Source: an uncultured Desulfobacca sp. (GTDB lineage Bacteria; Desulfobacterota; Desulfobaccia; Desulfobaccales; Desulfobaccaceae). Taken from it: 11,885 bases of DNA. Below, in pieces: positions 4,699 to 11,885 of the stretch. The translations under genes were made by a program, and so were the position numbers. Under the pieces are notes generated by a model. The model was not told the DNA's origin and ran no database searches. It saw only the letters and a program-made list of their open reading frames with translations. Where the stretch lies: positions 1 to 11,885 of the forward strand of contig CALGOE010000181.1 of the NCBI GenBank assembly GCA_937958145.1, read 5' to 3'. Numbering within the stretch: position 1 is the stretch's first letter; every line of letters begins with the position of its first letter.

Positions 4699-5648
4699 TT
4701 ATTTATCGTAATCTCGCAGAGATAACGCAGCCGTTGCGACGGCCGGTCATTACCATCGGCAACTTTGATGGCGTCCATTTGGGGCATCAGACTCTTTTTC
4801 AAAAGGTGCAGGAGCGGGCCCGGGCCGTGGCTGGGCAAGGGGTGGTATTGACCTTTGACCCCCACCCCATTAAGCTTATGCGGCCGGAAAAGCAACTGCC
4901 GTTGCTGACGACTACGGCCCAGAAAGTTAAGATCTTGTCGACGCTGGGTCTGGAGGTCCTGATCGTCCATCCGTTTACGGCCGAGTTCGGGGCCCTGCCA
5001 GCCCGGGATTTTGTCCAGGAGTATCTGGTGCGGCGCCTGGGGGTGCAGGAAGTGGTCATCGGCCATGATTATCGCTTCGGGCGCCGGCGGGAGGGAAACA
5101 TTGCCCTGCTCCAGGCTTTGGGGGCGGAGTTCGGCTTTCCGGTGCATGTGGTGGATGCCATCCAGATTGACGGCCAGGTGGTGAGCAGCACGCTCATTCG
5201 CACCTTGATCCAACAGGGCCAGGTGCATGAGGCCCAGACATTTTTAGGGCGGCCGTATGAGGTGACCGGCACGGTCGTGCCGGGTTATGGCCGGGGCGCC
5301 CGCCTCCTGGGGTTCCCAACGGCCAACATTGCCTTGGATAACGGCCTGTTGATGCCCGGGTCAGGAATCTATGCGGTCTGGGCCGAGCTCAACGGCCGGA
5401 TGTATTCGGCGGTGGCCAACATCGGCACCTGTCCGACCTTTGACAACGAGAAATTATCTTTAGAGGTGTATATCCTGGATTTTGATGAGGATATCTACGG
5501 CGCCCGGCTGGCGGTGCGCTTTGTCCAGCGCTTGCGGGACGAACACCGCTTTCCCGACATCCCGGCCTTGGTGACCCAGATTAAAAAAGACGTGGCTGCC
5601 GCCCGCCAGATCGTTGGTTTGGCCAATCCCCCGCTGGCATCCCTGTGA
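4695..5648 (+). CDS. ribF: Bifunctional riboflavin kinase / FAD synthetase
   Basis: This 317-residue enzyme (usual family length) phosphorylates riboflavin to FMN and adenylylates FMN to FAD in the cytoplasm. The N-terminal FAD-synthetase half shows TIGNFDGVHLGH (residues 20-31, the HxGH nucleotidyltransferase motif), TFDPHP (53-58), GHDYRFG (123-129) and SSTLIR (164-169). The C-terminal kinase half opens with GARLLGFPTAN (201-211), where the PTAN motif binds nucleotide and Mg, and continues with ANIGTCPTF and LEVYILDF. ATG 4695 is chosen because the homology begins there; the longer open frame runs backward through tRNA-Leu and cannot be coding. The ribosome binding site is weak, with only GGGG about 14 bases upstream, which fits the possible coupling to a short leader ORF. 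The gene is divergent from tRNA-Leu. No FMN riboswitch is seen. Confidence 0.95.
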   Translation: MIIYRNLAEITQPLRRPVITIGNFDGVHLGHQTLFQKVQERARAVAGQGVVLTFDPHPIKLMRPEKQLPLLTTTAQKVKILSTLGLEVLIVHPFTAEFGALPARDFVQEYLVRRLGVQEVVIGHDYRFGRRREGNIALLQALGAEFGFPVHVVDAIQIDGQVVSSTLIRTLIQQGQVHEAQTFLGRPYEVTGTVVPGYGRGARLLGFPTANIALDNGLLMPGSGIYAVWAELNGRMYSAVANIGTCPTFDNEKLSLEVYILDFDEDIYGARLAVRFVQRLRDEHRFPDIPALVTQIKKDVAAARQIVGLANPPLASL

Positions 5649-5650
5649 AC

Positions 5651-5669
5651 GCCCTCCGGTATTTAGGGC
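5651..5669 (+). other. Weak hairpin after ribF
   Basis: GCCCT (5651-5655) pairs with AGGGC (5665-5669) across a 9-nt loop, directly after the ribF stop and abutting the tRNA-Gly -35 box. There is no U-tract. It may slow readthrough from ribF into tRNA-Gly, but it is too weak to call a terminator. Confidence 0.3.
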
Positions 5670-5698
5670 TTGACAGAGTTTTCGCAAATCTTTAAAAT
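5670..5698 (+). promoter_or_regulatory. Strong promoter of tRNA-Gly
   Basis: A consensus TTGACA (5670-5675) is followed after exactly 17 bp by TAAAAT (5693-5698, five of six). The start would be near 5705, four bases before the tRNA. It may also be the main promoter of the rimP operon through readthrough, because no clear promoter is visible between 5785 and 5915. Confidence 0.88.
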
Positions 5699-5708
5699 AG
5701 AAGGTGAA

Positions 5709-5784
5709 GCGGGCATAGCTCAGTTGGTAGAGTACAAGCTTCCCAAGCTTGGTGTCGCGGGTTCGAATCCCGTTGCCCGCTCCA
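5709..5784 (+). tRNA. tRNA-Gly (anticodon CCC)
   Basis: GCGGGCA (5709-5715) pairs with TGCCCGC (5774-5780), followed by discriminator U and encoded CCA (5782-5784). The D arm is GCTC/GAGT. The anticodon arm is CAAGC-TTCCCAA-GCTTG, which gives CCC and reads GGG. The T arm is GCGGG-TTCGAAT-CCCGT. Length is 76 nt with CCA. Its position just upstream of rimP-nusA-infB parallels metY in E. coli. Confidence 0.96.
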
Positions 5785-5788
5785 GTCG

Positions 5789-5891
5789 CTGGCAGGGGTA
5801 GAATTGCCAGCACCCGCTTCCCCTTCTAAGGTGACCCAGCTCAACGGGAAACTTTGAAGGCGGAGAATCTGCGCCTCGGAGCGCAGCCGAG
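5789..5891 (+). other. Leader region before rimP with several small hairpins
   Basis: CTGGCA (5789-5794) pairs with TGCCAG (5805-5810). Further on, TGCGC/GCGCA (5870-5874 with 5881-5885) and CTCGG/CCGAG (5875-5879 with 5887-5891) are mutually exclusive stems. None has a U-tract. Together with the terminator at 5916-5940 they make a folded leader. The only promoter-like match is TTGCCA (5804-5809) with a poor TAAGGT 17 bp later. Confidence 0.35.
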
Positions 5892-5915
5892 ATGACAACA
5901 AGTCTTGGAACCTGG

Positions 5916-5940
5916 AAGTGGGCCCGCGCCCACTTTTTTT
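5916..5940 (+). terminator. Intrinsic terminator between tRNA-Gly and rimP, possible attenuator
   Basis: AAGTGGGC (5916-5923) pairs with GCCCACTT (5928-5935) across a CCGC tetraloop. The T-run 5934-5940 follows, seven residues including the last two of the stem. It lies about 130 bp after tRNA-Gly and ends 36 bp before the rimP ATG. It must be read through at least in part for the operon to be expressed, unless an unseen promoter overlaps it. Confidence 0.88.
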
Positions 5941-5976
5941 ATGGAGCGCCGCTCATGGCGGCATCGAGGCGGAGGC

Positions 5977-6456
5977 ATGAAGCCCGAAGAAACGGTGGCC
6001 CGAGTAAACGAACTTATCGTCCCGGTATTACAGATCCAAGGCGTGGAATTGGTGGAAACCGAGTTCGTGCGGGCCGGCCGTCGGGCCGTCTTGCGGCTCT
6101 TTGTGGATAAACCCGGGGGCATCACCTTGGATGATTGCGCCGCCCTCAGCGGCGTGGTGGGGGAAATTATCGACGTTCACGATGTCATCGGTCAGAGTTA
6201 CATCCTGGAGGTCTCATCGCCGGGACTGACCAGGCCCTTGAAAAAGCCGGAGGATTATAACCGGTTTGCCGGACGCCAAGTGCGCCTCAGTCGGCGCCGC
6301 GAGAACGGCAAGGTCATCACCCTCCGGGGTGAGCTTCTGGGCCTGGCGGGGGAAGAGGTGCACCTGCGGGTCGGCTCTCAGGTCCAGCATATTCCCTTCA
6401 GCGATATCGTGCGAGCCCGCCTGGACCCCGATCTTGGTGGCGGGGCGTCGTCATAA
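5977..6456 (+). CDS. rimP: Ribosome maturation factor RimP
   Basis: This 159-residue cytoplasmic protein binds the free 30S subunit and assists maturation of its head and central pseudoknot region. Family marks are GVELVETEF near residues 22-30, LRLFVDKPGGITLDDC in the N-terminal alpha/beta domain, and the signature YILEVSSPGLTRPLK. A C-terminal SH3-like beta domain follows (VITLRGELLGL, HIPFSDIVRARL). ATG 5977 is chosen because homology begins there and GAGG (5966-5969) lies seven bases upstream. The in-frame ATG at 5941 directly follows the T-run of the terminator and has no ribosome binding site. It is the first gene of the operon, with nusA ten bases downstream. Confidence 0.95.
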   Translation: MKPEETVARVNELIVPVLQIQGVELVETEFVRAGRRAVLRLFVDKPGGITLDDCAALSGVVGEIIDVHDVIGQSYILEVSSPGLTRPLKKPEDYNRFAGRQVRLSRRRENGKVITLRGELLGLAGEEVHLRVGSQVQHIPFSDIVRARLDPDLGGGASS

Positions 6457-6466
6457 CGAGGAATCT

Positions 6467-7783
6467 ATGGTAGGAGATCTCAAACGCCTCATCGAACAGG
6501 TGAGTCGAGACAAAGGTATTGATAAGGATTTATTGCTCAACACTATTCTGGACGCAGTGCGTTCCGCCGCCAAAAAGAAATATGGCGCCAAACAGGATAA
6601 CATTGAGGTAAGTCTGGCCGAGGACACCGGCGAGATCGAGGTCTTTCAATTTAAAGAAGTAGTCGACGACGTGACCGATCCGGATCGGCAGATTTCCTTG
6701 GCCGAAGCCCGGCAACTGGACCCCGAATCGGAACTCGGCGACAGCCTGGGCATTAAGCTTGATGCCAGCAGTTTCGGCCGCATCGCCGCCCAGTCGGCCA
6801 AGCAGGTCATTATCCAGGGGATGCGGGATGCGGAGCGTGATCTGGTCTACGGCGACTATAAAGACCGCCAGGGGGAGATCATCAACGGCATTGTCCAGCG
6901 CCAGGACAAAGCCGGCTTGATCGTCAACCTGGGACGGACCGAGGCCCTTTTGCCCTACGCGGAGCAGGTGCCCCGGGAAATCTACCGCCAGGGGGATCGT
7001 ATCCGGGCCTATGTCCTGGAAGTGAAACGCCATGCCAAAGGGCCGCAGGTTATCCTCTCCCGGGTGGCGGAGAACTTTCTCACCGGCTTGTTTGAGGCCG
7101 AGGTGCCGGAAATTCAGGAGGGCATTGTCCAGATCATGGCGGTGGCCCGGGAGCCCGGCAGCCGCTCGAAAATTGCCGTGACCTCCAAAGATGCCGACGT
7201 CGATCCGGTGGGCGCCTGTGTGGGCATGAAGGGCTCTCGGGTCCAGAACATCGTTCAGGAATTGCGGGGCGAAAAGATCGACATCGTGCCCTGGAATCCC
7301 GACCCGGCCAAATTTGCCACCCAGGCCCTGGCCCCGGCCGAGGTCAGCCGCATCGTCATCGACGAAGACAACCAGACCATGGAGATCATCGTCCCGGATG
7401 ATCAGCTGTCGTTGGCCATCGGCAAACGGGGACAGAATGTCCGGTTGGCGGCAAAGCTGACGGGCTGGAAGATCGATGTCAAGAGTGAAAGCAAGTACTC
7501 CAAATCAATGAAGGAAGGGTATCTGTCCCTGTTAAAGATTCCGGGTGTTGGCGAGATGACGGCCAGCGCCCTGTACGAAGCGGGTTTTACTTCGGCCAAG
7601 GATGTGGCTGAGGCCAATATCACCGATTTAATGCAAGTACCAGGGATAACAGAAAAGAAAGCTACCAGCATCCACGCTGCGGCCAACGCGGTCCTGCAAG
7701 GCAGCGCCACACCACCGACGGTTGAGGCCGGCGGTCAGGAAACTGCCCTGCCAGCGGCCGAACTTCCCGTTGAGACGGCCTAG
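6467..7783 (+). CDS. nusA: Transcription termination/antitermination factor NusA
   Basis: This 438-residue factor binds RNA polymerase and nascent RNA, stimulates pausing and hairpin termination, and takes part in rRNA antitermination. Domains in order are the polymerase-binding N-terminal domain (about 1-130), S1 (about 134-200, GEIINGIVQRQDKAGLIVN), KH1 (about 205-280, with GMKG at 253-256) and KH2 (about 285-345, with GKRG at 319-322). One helix-hairpin-helix segment follows (about 352-412, LLKIPGVGEMTASALYEAGF and VPGITEKKA). It ends in a short Ala/Glu/Pro tail. It is shorter than E. coli NusA, which has two acidic C-terminal repeats. ATG 6467 follows GAGGA (6458-6462). A longer upstream frame overlaps rimP out of register and is not used. 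No ylxR or L7Ae-like gene separates it from infB. Confidence 0.97.
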   Translation: MVGDLKRLIEQVSRDKGIDKDLLLNTILDAVRSAAKKKYGAKQDNIEVSLAEDTGEIEVFQFKEVVDDVTDPDRQISLAEARQLDPESELGDSLGIKLDASSFGRIAAQSAKQVIIQGMRDAERDLVYGDYKDRQGEIINGIVQRQDKAGLIVNLGRTEALLPYAEQVPREIYRQGDRIRAYVLEVKRHAKGPQVILSRVAENFLTGLFEAEVPEIQEGIVQIMAVAREPGSRSKIAVTSKDADVDPVGACVGMKGSRVQNIVQELRGEKIDIVPWNPDPAKFATQALAPAEVSRIVIDEDNQTMEIIVPDDQLSLAIGKRGQNVRLAAKLTGWKIDVKSESKYSKSMKEGYLSLLKIPGVGEMTASALYEAGFTSAKDVAEANITDLMQVPGITEKKATSIHAAANAVLQGSATPPTVEAGGQETALPAAELPVETA

Positions 7784-7850
7784 AGACAGCGAGCCAAGGC
7801 GGCGTCCTTTTCACTTGTAATCAGTTTCTGCCAGAAGGATAGAAAAATTT

Positions 7851-10781
7851 ATGGCCAAAACCAGGGTATCTCATTTAGCTAAAGAATTTAATCTAGATGT
7901 CAAAGAACTCATCCTGCGCCTGCGGGAGATAAACATTGAGGTGGAGAATTACCTCAGCTCCATAGAGGCCGCTGATCTGGCCCGGGCTCGGGAAATGCTA
8001 GCTAAAGCGGTACCTCTGGTGGAGGAACAACGGGTAGGGAGCGATGTCAAAAGACGGCGGACCCTGCCACGCCCCAAGCCGGTGACAGCATCACCGTCGT
8101 CGGCCCCCGGCGCGGCGGTGGCACCGGTGGAAGTCGCCGGCGAACCCCCCAAACGGGAGACGCGGCCGGCCACTTCCTCGGCCGAGCCCTCGGCACCCCT
8201 GGGAAAGCCCGGGATGCCCTTACCGCCCACCGTCAACCGCCGGCGCCGGGGCGCCGACAAACCGGCCCGGATCATTGCCTTGCCCGAAGCCCCCAAACCT
8301 ACGGCCGTGGTGTCGCCGCAACCCATGCCCGCAGAGACACCGGTGGCGGAGACTGGACCGGTTCTGACGGCGGTGCAACCGCTCCCAGAGGTGGAAACCA
8401 CGCCTACCCCGACTCCGACCGTTCCAGAGGAACCGTCCGGGCCAGTACTGGTGGAGCCTGTGGTAGAGAGCCCGACCGCCTTGTCCGAAGGGGCGGCTAT
8501 AGAAACCGTGGCAGCAGAACCAGCTCAACCTGAAACTGCCCCGGAGCCCAGCGAACCGAAAACCCCGGATACTTCCTCGGCTCTGAAACGGCAGCGGGCC
8601 AAAAAGGCCAAAAAAGATACCCCGGCCCGCATCATCAGCCTCCCCACCGCCGAGGACAAGCAGGCCGCCGAAACCCAGGCGGCAGCCCCGGCGGCGCCCA
8701 CCACAGCAACGCCGACCCGCCGTCCTCCCCGGGTCGTTGAGGTAATCAAAACCAAAGAAGAAAAGGTCGTGCCGGTCCCGGAAAAAGAAGAGAAAAAGGC
8801 CAAGGTAAAGAAAAAACGGGCCAAAAAACCGGGCGCCGTGGAAGAAGACGCCAGCAAAAAGGCTTTTCGCAAAAAGGAAATCCGCGAGGGTATCGAACTT
8901 TACACCGGCAAAGAGGCGGAATCGGGTGTGCTCCCCCGCAAAAAAGGGGTGAAGAAAACCGTCCGCAAAATGGGCAAAACCGAACTGACCGTGCCCAAGG
9001 CCATCAAACGCCGTATCAAGGTCGGCGAATCTATCACGGTGGGCGAACTGGCCAAGAAGATGGGGATAAAATTCAGCGACTTGGCCAAAAAACTGATGGC
9101 CCTGGGGATCATGGCCACCATCAACCATCCCCTGGATTACGATTCCGCCGTGTTGGTGGCCAGCGAGTTCGGTTATGAAGCCGAGCGCTCCGTCCTCCAG
9201 GAAGAAGATATCCTGGGTCTGGTGGAGGCCGGCGAAGGGGAGATTCGGGAGCGGCCGCCGGTCGTCACGATCATGGGCCACGTCGACCATGGCAAGACCT
9301 CCCTTCTGGACGCCATCCGCAAAAGCCACATCATCGAACATGAAGCCGGCGGCATTACTCAGCATATCGGCGCTTATCATGTGGCGCTGGATCACGGCGA
9401 GGTGGTCTTTTTGGATACCCCCGGCCACGAGGCCTTTACCGCCATGCGGGCCCGGGGCGCCCAGGTAACGGATATCGTTGTTCTGGTGGTGGCCGCCGAC
9501 GACGGCGTCATGCCCCAAACCCTGGAAGCCATCAACCACGCCCGGGCCGCCAACGTGCCATTGGTGGTGGCGGTGAATAAAATTGACAAGCCCGACGCCA
9601 ATCCCGATCGGGTCAAACGGGAACTGGCAGAGCGGGGGGTCGTGCCGGAAGAATGGGGCGGCGACGTCCAGTTTGCCGAAATTTCCGCCAAAAAACTCAT
9701 CGGCATCGACGACCTGCTGGAAAAGATCCTGCTGCAGGCGGAAATCCTGGAGCTGGGCGCCCGCGTCGACAGCATGGCCCGGGGCCGTATCATCGAGGCC
9801 AAGTTGGATAAGGGCCGGGGAGCAGTGGGGACCGTTCTGATCCAGTCCGGCACCCTCAAAACCGGCGACGTCTTTGTCTGCGGCCTGGAATACGGACGGG
9901 TGCGGGCCATGTTTAATGACCGGGGCGAACGGGTGGAGCAAGCAACACCGTCCATCCCGGTGGAAGTCCAGGGATTCAGCGGCGTGCCCCAGGCCGGGGA
10001 TGAATTCATCGTCCTGGAAAACGAGCGGGTGGCCAAACAGGTAGCCCAGATGCGGCAGCAGAAACAGCGGGAAGCCGCCATGGCCAAGCTCAGCAAGGTT
10101 ACCCTGGAAAAACTCTACGAACGGTTCCAGGAAGGCATGGTCAAAGAACTGAACCTCATCCTCAAGGCCGATGTCCAGGGCTCCATCGAGGCCCTGACCC
10201 AGGCCCTGAGCGAACTGGGGACCAAAGATATCAAGGTCAACATTATTCACACCGGCGCCGGGGAGATCACCGAGACCGACATTATGTTGGCCTCGGCCTC
10301 CAATGCCATCGTCATCGGCTTCAATGTCCGGGCCAACCCCAAGGCCCAGTCTCTGGCCGAGCAGGAGCAGGTGGATGTGCGGTTCTACGACATCATTTAT
10401 AACCTGGTGAACGATGTCCGCTCCGCCCTGGAAGGCATGTTGGAGCCGGTCTTTGAAGAACGCCCCCTGGGCAGAGTGGAGATCCGCCAGATCTTCACCA
10501 TTTCCAAAATCGGCACCATCGCCGGTTCCTATGTGCTGGAAGGCAAGGTGGAGCGCAACTCCCTGGTCCGGGTCAAACGCCAGGATAAAGTCATCTATGA
10601 AGGCAAAATCGGCTCTTTAAAGCGATTTAAAGACGATGTCAAAGAAGTCCAGGCGGGCTACGAATGCGGTATCGGACTGGATAAATTCAACGAACTGCAG
10701 GCCGGAGATATCCTGGAAGTGTATCAGCTGGAAGAGGTGAAACCCCATCTGGAACCGGTCGCCAGCAAGCAGACAGACTGA
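7851..10781 (+). CDS. infB: Translation initiation factor IF-2
   Basis: This 976-residue GTPase brings fMet-tRNA to the 30S subunit and promotes subunit joining. An IF2 N-terminal subdomain spans about residues 3-50. A long disordered linker (about 60-300) rich in Pro, Ala, Glu and Thr follows, then a Lys/Arg-rich stretch (about 300-390). A second N-terminal-type subdomain covers about 388-445. The G domain shows GHVDHGKT (476-483), GGIT (500-503), DTPGH (522-526), NKID (576-579) and SAKK (612-615). Domains II, III and IV follow to the C-terminus, ending in the fMet-tRNA-binding beta barrel. It is longer than E. coli IF2 because of the linker, in which PARIIxLP occurs twice. ATG 7851 follows AGAAGGA (7833-7839). 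The 67-bp gap after nusA has no terminator. Confidence 0.98.
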   Translation: MAKTRVSHLAKEFNLDVKELILRLREINIEVENYLSSIEAADLARAREMLAKAVPLVEEQRVGSDVKRRRTLPRPKPVTASPSSAPGAAVAPVEVAGEPPKRETRPATSSAEPSAPLGKPGMPLPPTVNRRRRGADKPARIIALPEAPKPTAVVSPQPMPAETPVAETGPVLTAVQPLPEVETTPTPTPTVPEEPSGPVLVEPVVESPTALSEGAAIETVAAEPAQPETAPEPSEPKTPDTSSALKRQRAKKAKKDTPARIISLPTAEDKQAAETQAAAPAAPTTATPTRRPPRVVEVIKTKEEKVVPVPEKEEKKAKVKKKRAKKPGAVEEDASKKAFRKKEIREGIELYTGKEAESGVLPRKKGVKKTVRKMGKTELTVPKAIKRRIKVGESITVGELAKKMGIKFSDLAKKLMALGIMATINHPLDYDSAVLVASEFGYEAERSVLQEEDILGLVEAGEGEIRERPPVVTIMGHVDHGKTSLLDAIRKSHIIEHEAGGITQHIGAYHVALDHGEVVFLDTPGHEAFTAMRARGAQVTDIVVLVVAADDGVMPQTLEAINHARAANVPLVVAVNKIDKPDANPDRVKRELAERGVVPEEWGGDVQFAEISAKKLIGIDDLLEKILLQAEILELGARVDSMARGRIIEAKLDKGRGAVGTVLIQSGTLKTGDVFVCGLEYGRVRAMFNDRGERVEQATPSIPVEVQGFSGVPQAGDEFIVLENERVAKQVAQMRQQKQREAAMAKLSKVTLEKLYERFQEGMVKELNLILKADVQGSIEALTQALSELGTKDIKVNIIHTGAGEITETDIMLASASNAIVIGFNVRANPKAQSLAEQEQVDVRFYDIIYNLVNDVRSALEGMLEPVFEERPLGRVEIRQIFTISKIGTIAGSYVLEGKVERNSLVRVKRQDKVIYEGKIGSLKRFKDDVKEVQAGYECGIGLDKFNELQAGDILEVYQLEEVKPHLEPVASKQTD

Positions 10782-10795
10782 TTGCCCCTGTTGCC

Positions 10796-11083
10796 ATGAT
10801 TATTGCCCTGGCCCGCCTCACCCTGCATCTGCCGGAGAATCATTCCCTCAAAGGCAAACGCAAGGTTATTAAAGGCCTGATTGAAAAGATCCGGCATCGT
10901 TTTGAAGCCGCGGTGGCCGAGGTTGACGACCATGACCTCTGGCAAAGGTCCCAACTGGGGATGGCCATGGTCAGCACCGATACCCAGGTCTTAGATGCCC
11001 GGGTCAATAAGATTATTCAGTTTATCGAGGACCAACACCTGGTCCAGGTAATCGATTCCCAGGTGGAATTCTGGCACTGGTGA
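10796..11083 (+). CDS. DUF503 / YlxP-family protein
   Basis: This 95-residue protein matches the DUF503 family, known as YlxP in Bacillus, where it also sits between infB and rbfA. Visible marks are a beta strand (IIALARLTLHL), the HSLKGKR motif (residues 16-22), a basic helix (KVIKGLIEKIRHRF), then VAEVDDHDLWQRSQLGMAMVS and a final strand, VQVIDSQVEFWHW. Family members have been described as small ribosome-associated factors; the exact role is not settled. The start ATG lies 14 bases after the infB stop and has no good Shine-Dalgarno sequence, so translation may depend on ribosomes finishing infB. Its placement among ribosome assembly genes supports a role in the same process. Confidence 0.9.
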   Translation: MIIALARLTLHLPENHSLKGKRKVIKGLIEKIRHRFEAAVAEVDDHDLWQRSQLGMAMVSTDTQVLDARVNKIIQFIEDQHLVQVIDSQVEFWHW

Positions 11084-11087
11084 CGGC

Positions 11088-11135
11088 AGCGGCCCGGCCT
11101 GTTTCCGGCCGCTCTCTAAGGGCCGGCAGCCGGCC
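11088..11135 (+). other. Two GC-rich hairpins in the DUF503-rbfA gap
   Basis: AGCGGCC (11088-11094) pairs with GGCCGCT (11107-11113). Then GGCCGGC-A-GCCGGCC (11121-11135) is a 15-bp palindrome. GCAAAAATCC follows, so neither hairpin has a U-tract and neither looks like an intrinsic terminator. They may be RNA processing or stability elements that set rbfA expression apart from the upstream genes. Confidence 0.4.
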
Positions 11136-11192
11136 GCAAAAATCCGGCGCCCGGCTTTTGGTGGCCGCATTCCCTTCGGATTGAAAAGAGCA

Positions 11193-11576
11193 ATGTTGAC
11201 GACCTATAAAAGACGCGACCGGGTGGGGGAGATGTTGCGGGAAAAAATCGCCCTGATCCTCCTCAGGAAGAGCAGCGACCCCCGCCTGCACGAGATTACC
11301 ATCACGGCGGTGGAGGTCAGTAAAGACCTGCGCCGGGCCAAGATATTCTATCTCAGCCGGGCCGGGGCCGGAGAAAAGCAATTGGCCCATAAGGCCCTGC
11401 AAAAAGCCACCGGGTTCATCAAGCAGGAGTTGGCCCAGGAGCATATTCTGCGCATTATGCCCGAATTGAGCTTCCAAATGGACGAATCCTGGCAGCGGGG
11501 TGAGCGGGTTGCCGACCTCCTGCGCCAATTGCATCAGGACGAGCCTTCTGGCGACGATTCCCAGGGTTCGCCATGA
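11193..11576 (+). CDS. rbfA: 30S ribosome-binding factor RbfA
   Basis: This 127-residue KH-fold protein binds immature 30S subunits near the 5' helix of 16S rRNA and is needed for late maturation and cold growth. The family pattern is clear. A basic N-terminus (YKRRDRVGEMLREKIALIL) is followed by SSDPRLHEITITAVEVSKDLRRAKIF and by the KH helix kink motif Ala-Thr-Gly (residues 72-74 in KATGFIKQEL). LRIMPELSFQMDESWQRGERVADLL ends the domain, before an acidic tail of about 12 residues. ATG 11193 fits the usual family start; an in-frame TTG at 11181 would add four residues. The ribosome binding site is poor (AAGAG only two bases away, GGA twelve bases away). Its stop overlaps the truB start by ATGA. 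Confidence 0.93.
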   Translation: MLTTYKRRDRVGEMLREKIALILLRKSSDPRLHEITITAVEVSKDLRRAKIFYLSRAGAGEKQLAHKALQKATGFIKQELAQEHILRIMPELSFQMDESWQRGERVADLLRQLHQDEPSGDDSQGSP

Positions 11577-11885
11577 ACTCACCGGCACACGGCATCCTGG
11601 TCATTGACAAACCCGCCGGCCTGACCTCCTTTCAGGTGGTCCAGCGGCTCCGACGGATCCTGGGAGTGAAAAAAGTGGGTCATCTGGGCACGTTGGACCC
11701 CTTTGCCACCGGTGTCCTGCCCCTGTGTATCCAGGAAGCCACGAAACTGACCCCCTTTCTTCTGGACGGCGCCAAGACCTACCGCGCCACCATGCTCCTG
11801 GGAGTGGCAACCGACACCCAGGACTTGACCGGCGCCGTGATCTCCCGTAGTACGCATTTGCCGGCCCCCGAGACCATCGGCCCTG
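11573..11885 (+). CDS. truB: tRNA pseudouridine(55) synthase TruB, N-terminal part, 3' end outside window
   Basis: The frame starts at ATG 11573, four bases overlapping the rbfA stop (ATGA), and runs off the window after 104 codons. TruB converts uridine 55 in the T loop of most tRNAs to pseudouridine and acts as a tRNA folding chaperone. Visible motifs are GILVIDKPAGLTSF (residues 7-20) and GHLGTLDPFATGVLP (36-50), in which Asp42 is the catalytic nucleophile. KTYRATMLLGVATDTQDLTG follows, the typical YxxxxxxGxxTDTxDxxG motif. The overlap implies translational coupling with rbfA, the usual arrangement in bacteria. Confidence 0.96.
   Translation, partial: MNSPAHGILVIDKPAGLTSFQVVQRLRRILGVKKVGHLGTLDPFATGVLPLCIQEATKLTPFLLDGAKTYRATMLLGVATDTQDLTGAVISRSTHLPAPETIGP

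Noticed and set aside
8220..10250. A 676-codon open frame on the minus strand opposite infB
   Set aside because: It mirrors the codon pattern of infB in GC-rich DNA, has no recognisable domain, and the plus-strand IF2 motifs are unambiguous.
11070..11090. A sigma54-like TGGCAC motif at the end of the DUF503 gene
   Set aside because: The -12 element (TTGC) is missing at the required spacing and the site lies at the end of coding sequence.

Overview
The window is about 60% G+C chromosomal DNA from what is most likely a sulfate-reducing or syntrophic member of the Desulfobacterota. This placement is an inference from the high G+C, the FmdE-like protein, the TauE/SafE exporter and the rimP-nusA-infB-DUF503-rbfA-truB order; no phylogeny could be run. 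There is no sign of a prophage, CRISPR array, insertion sequence or defence island. Most of the content is housekeeping.

Region 1 (1-3727, + strand) is the accessory part. It holds the 3' end of an M1-type peptidase gene, an unrecognised small membrane protein with a Pro/Ala-rich then basic tail, an exported FmdE-family protein, and a TauE/SafE-family exporter. The exporter has its own strong sigma70-type promoter. A nearly perfect 20-bp palindrome of the ArsR/SmtB type covers the spacer of that promoter. Between the membrane-protein and FmdE genes lies a cluster of overlapping hairpins, including an intrinsic terminator that faces the minus strand.

Region 2 (3728-5784) holds three solitary tRNA genes, Thr(CGT) and Leu(CAG) on the minus strand and Gly(CCC) on the plus strand. 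All three have C at the first anticodon position and each has a recognisable promoter. Intrinsic terminators follow Thr and Leu directly; the one after Gly lies about 130 bp away. A 58-aa minus-strand gene with a strong ribosome binding site lies beyond the tRNA-Thr terminator. ribF (riboflavin kinase/FAD synthetase) diverges from tRNA-Leu across an AT-rich spacer whose 8-bp dyad carries a TTGACA box on each strand.

Region 3 (5785-11885, + strand) is the transcription/translation operon rimP-nusA-infB-DUF503-rbfA-truB (truB runs off the end). RimP and RbfA mature the 30S subunit, NusA controls elongation and termination, IF2 loads initiator tRNA, the DUF503/YlxP protein is a presumed ribosome-associated factor, and TruB makes pseudouridine 55 in tRNA. 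The tRNA upstream of rimP recalls the E. coli metY-rimP-nusA-infB layout. An intrinsic terminator ends 36 bp before the rimP start and is a good candidate for a leader attenuator.

I did not find a convincing new multi-gene system. The items most worth a second look are the ArsR-type operator at the exporter promoter, the hairpin cluster before the FmdE gene, the rimP leader terminator, and the 58-aa gene.
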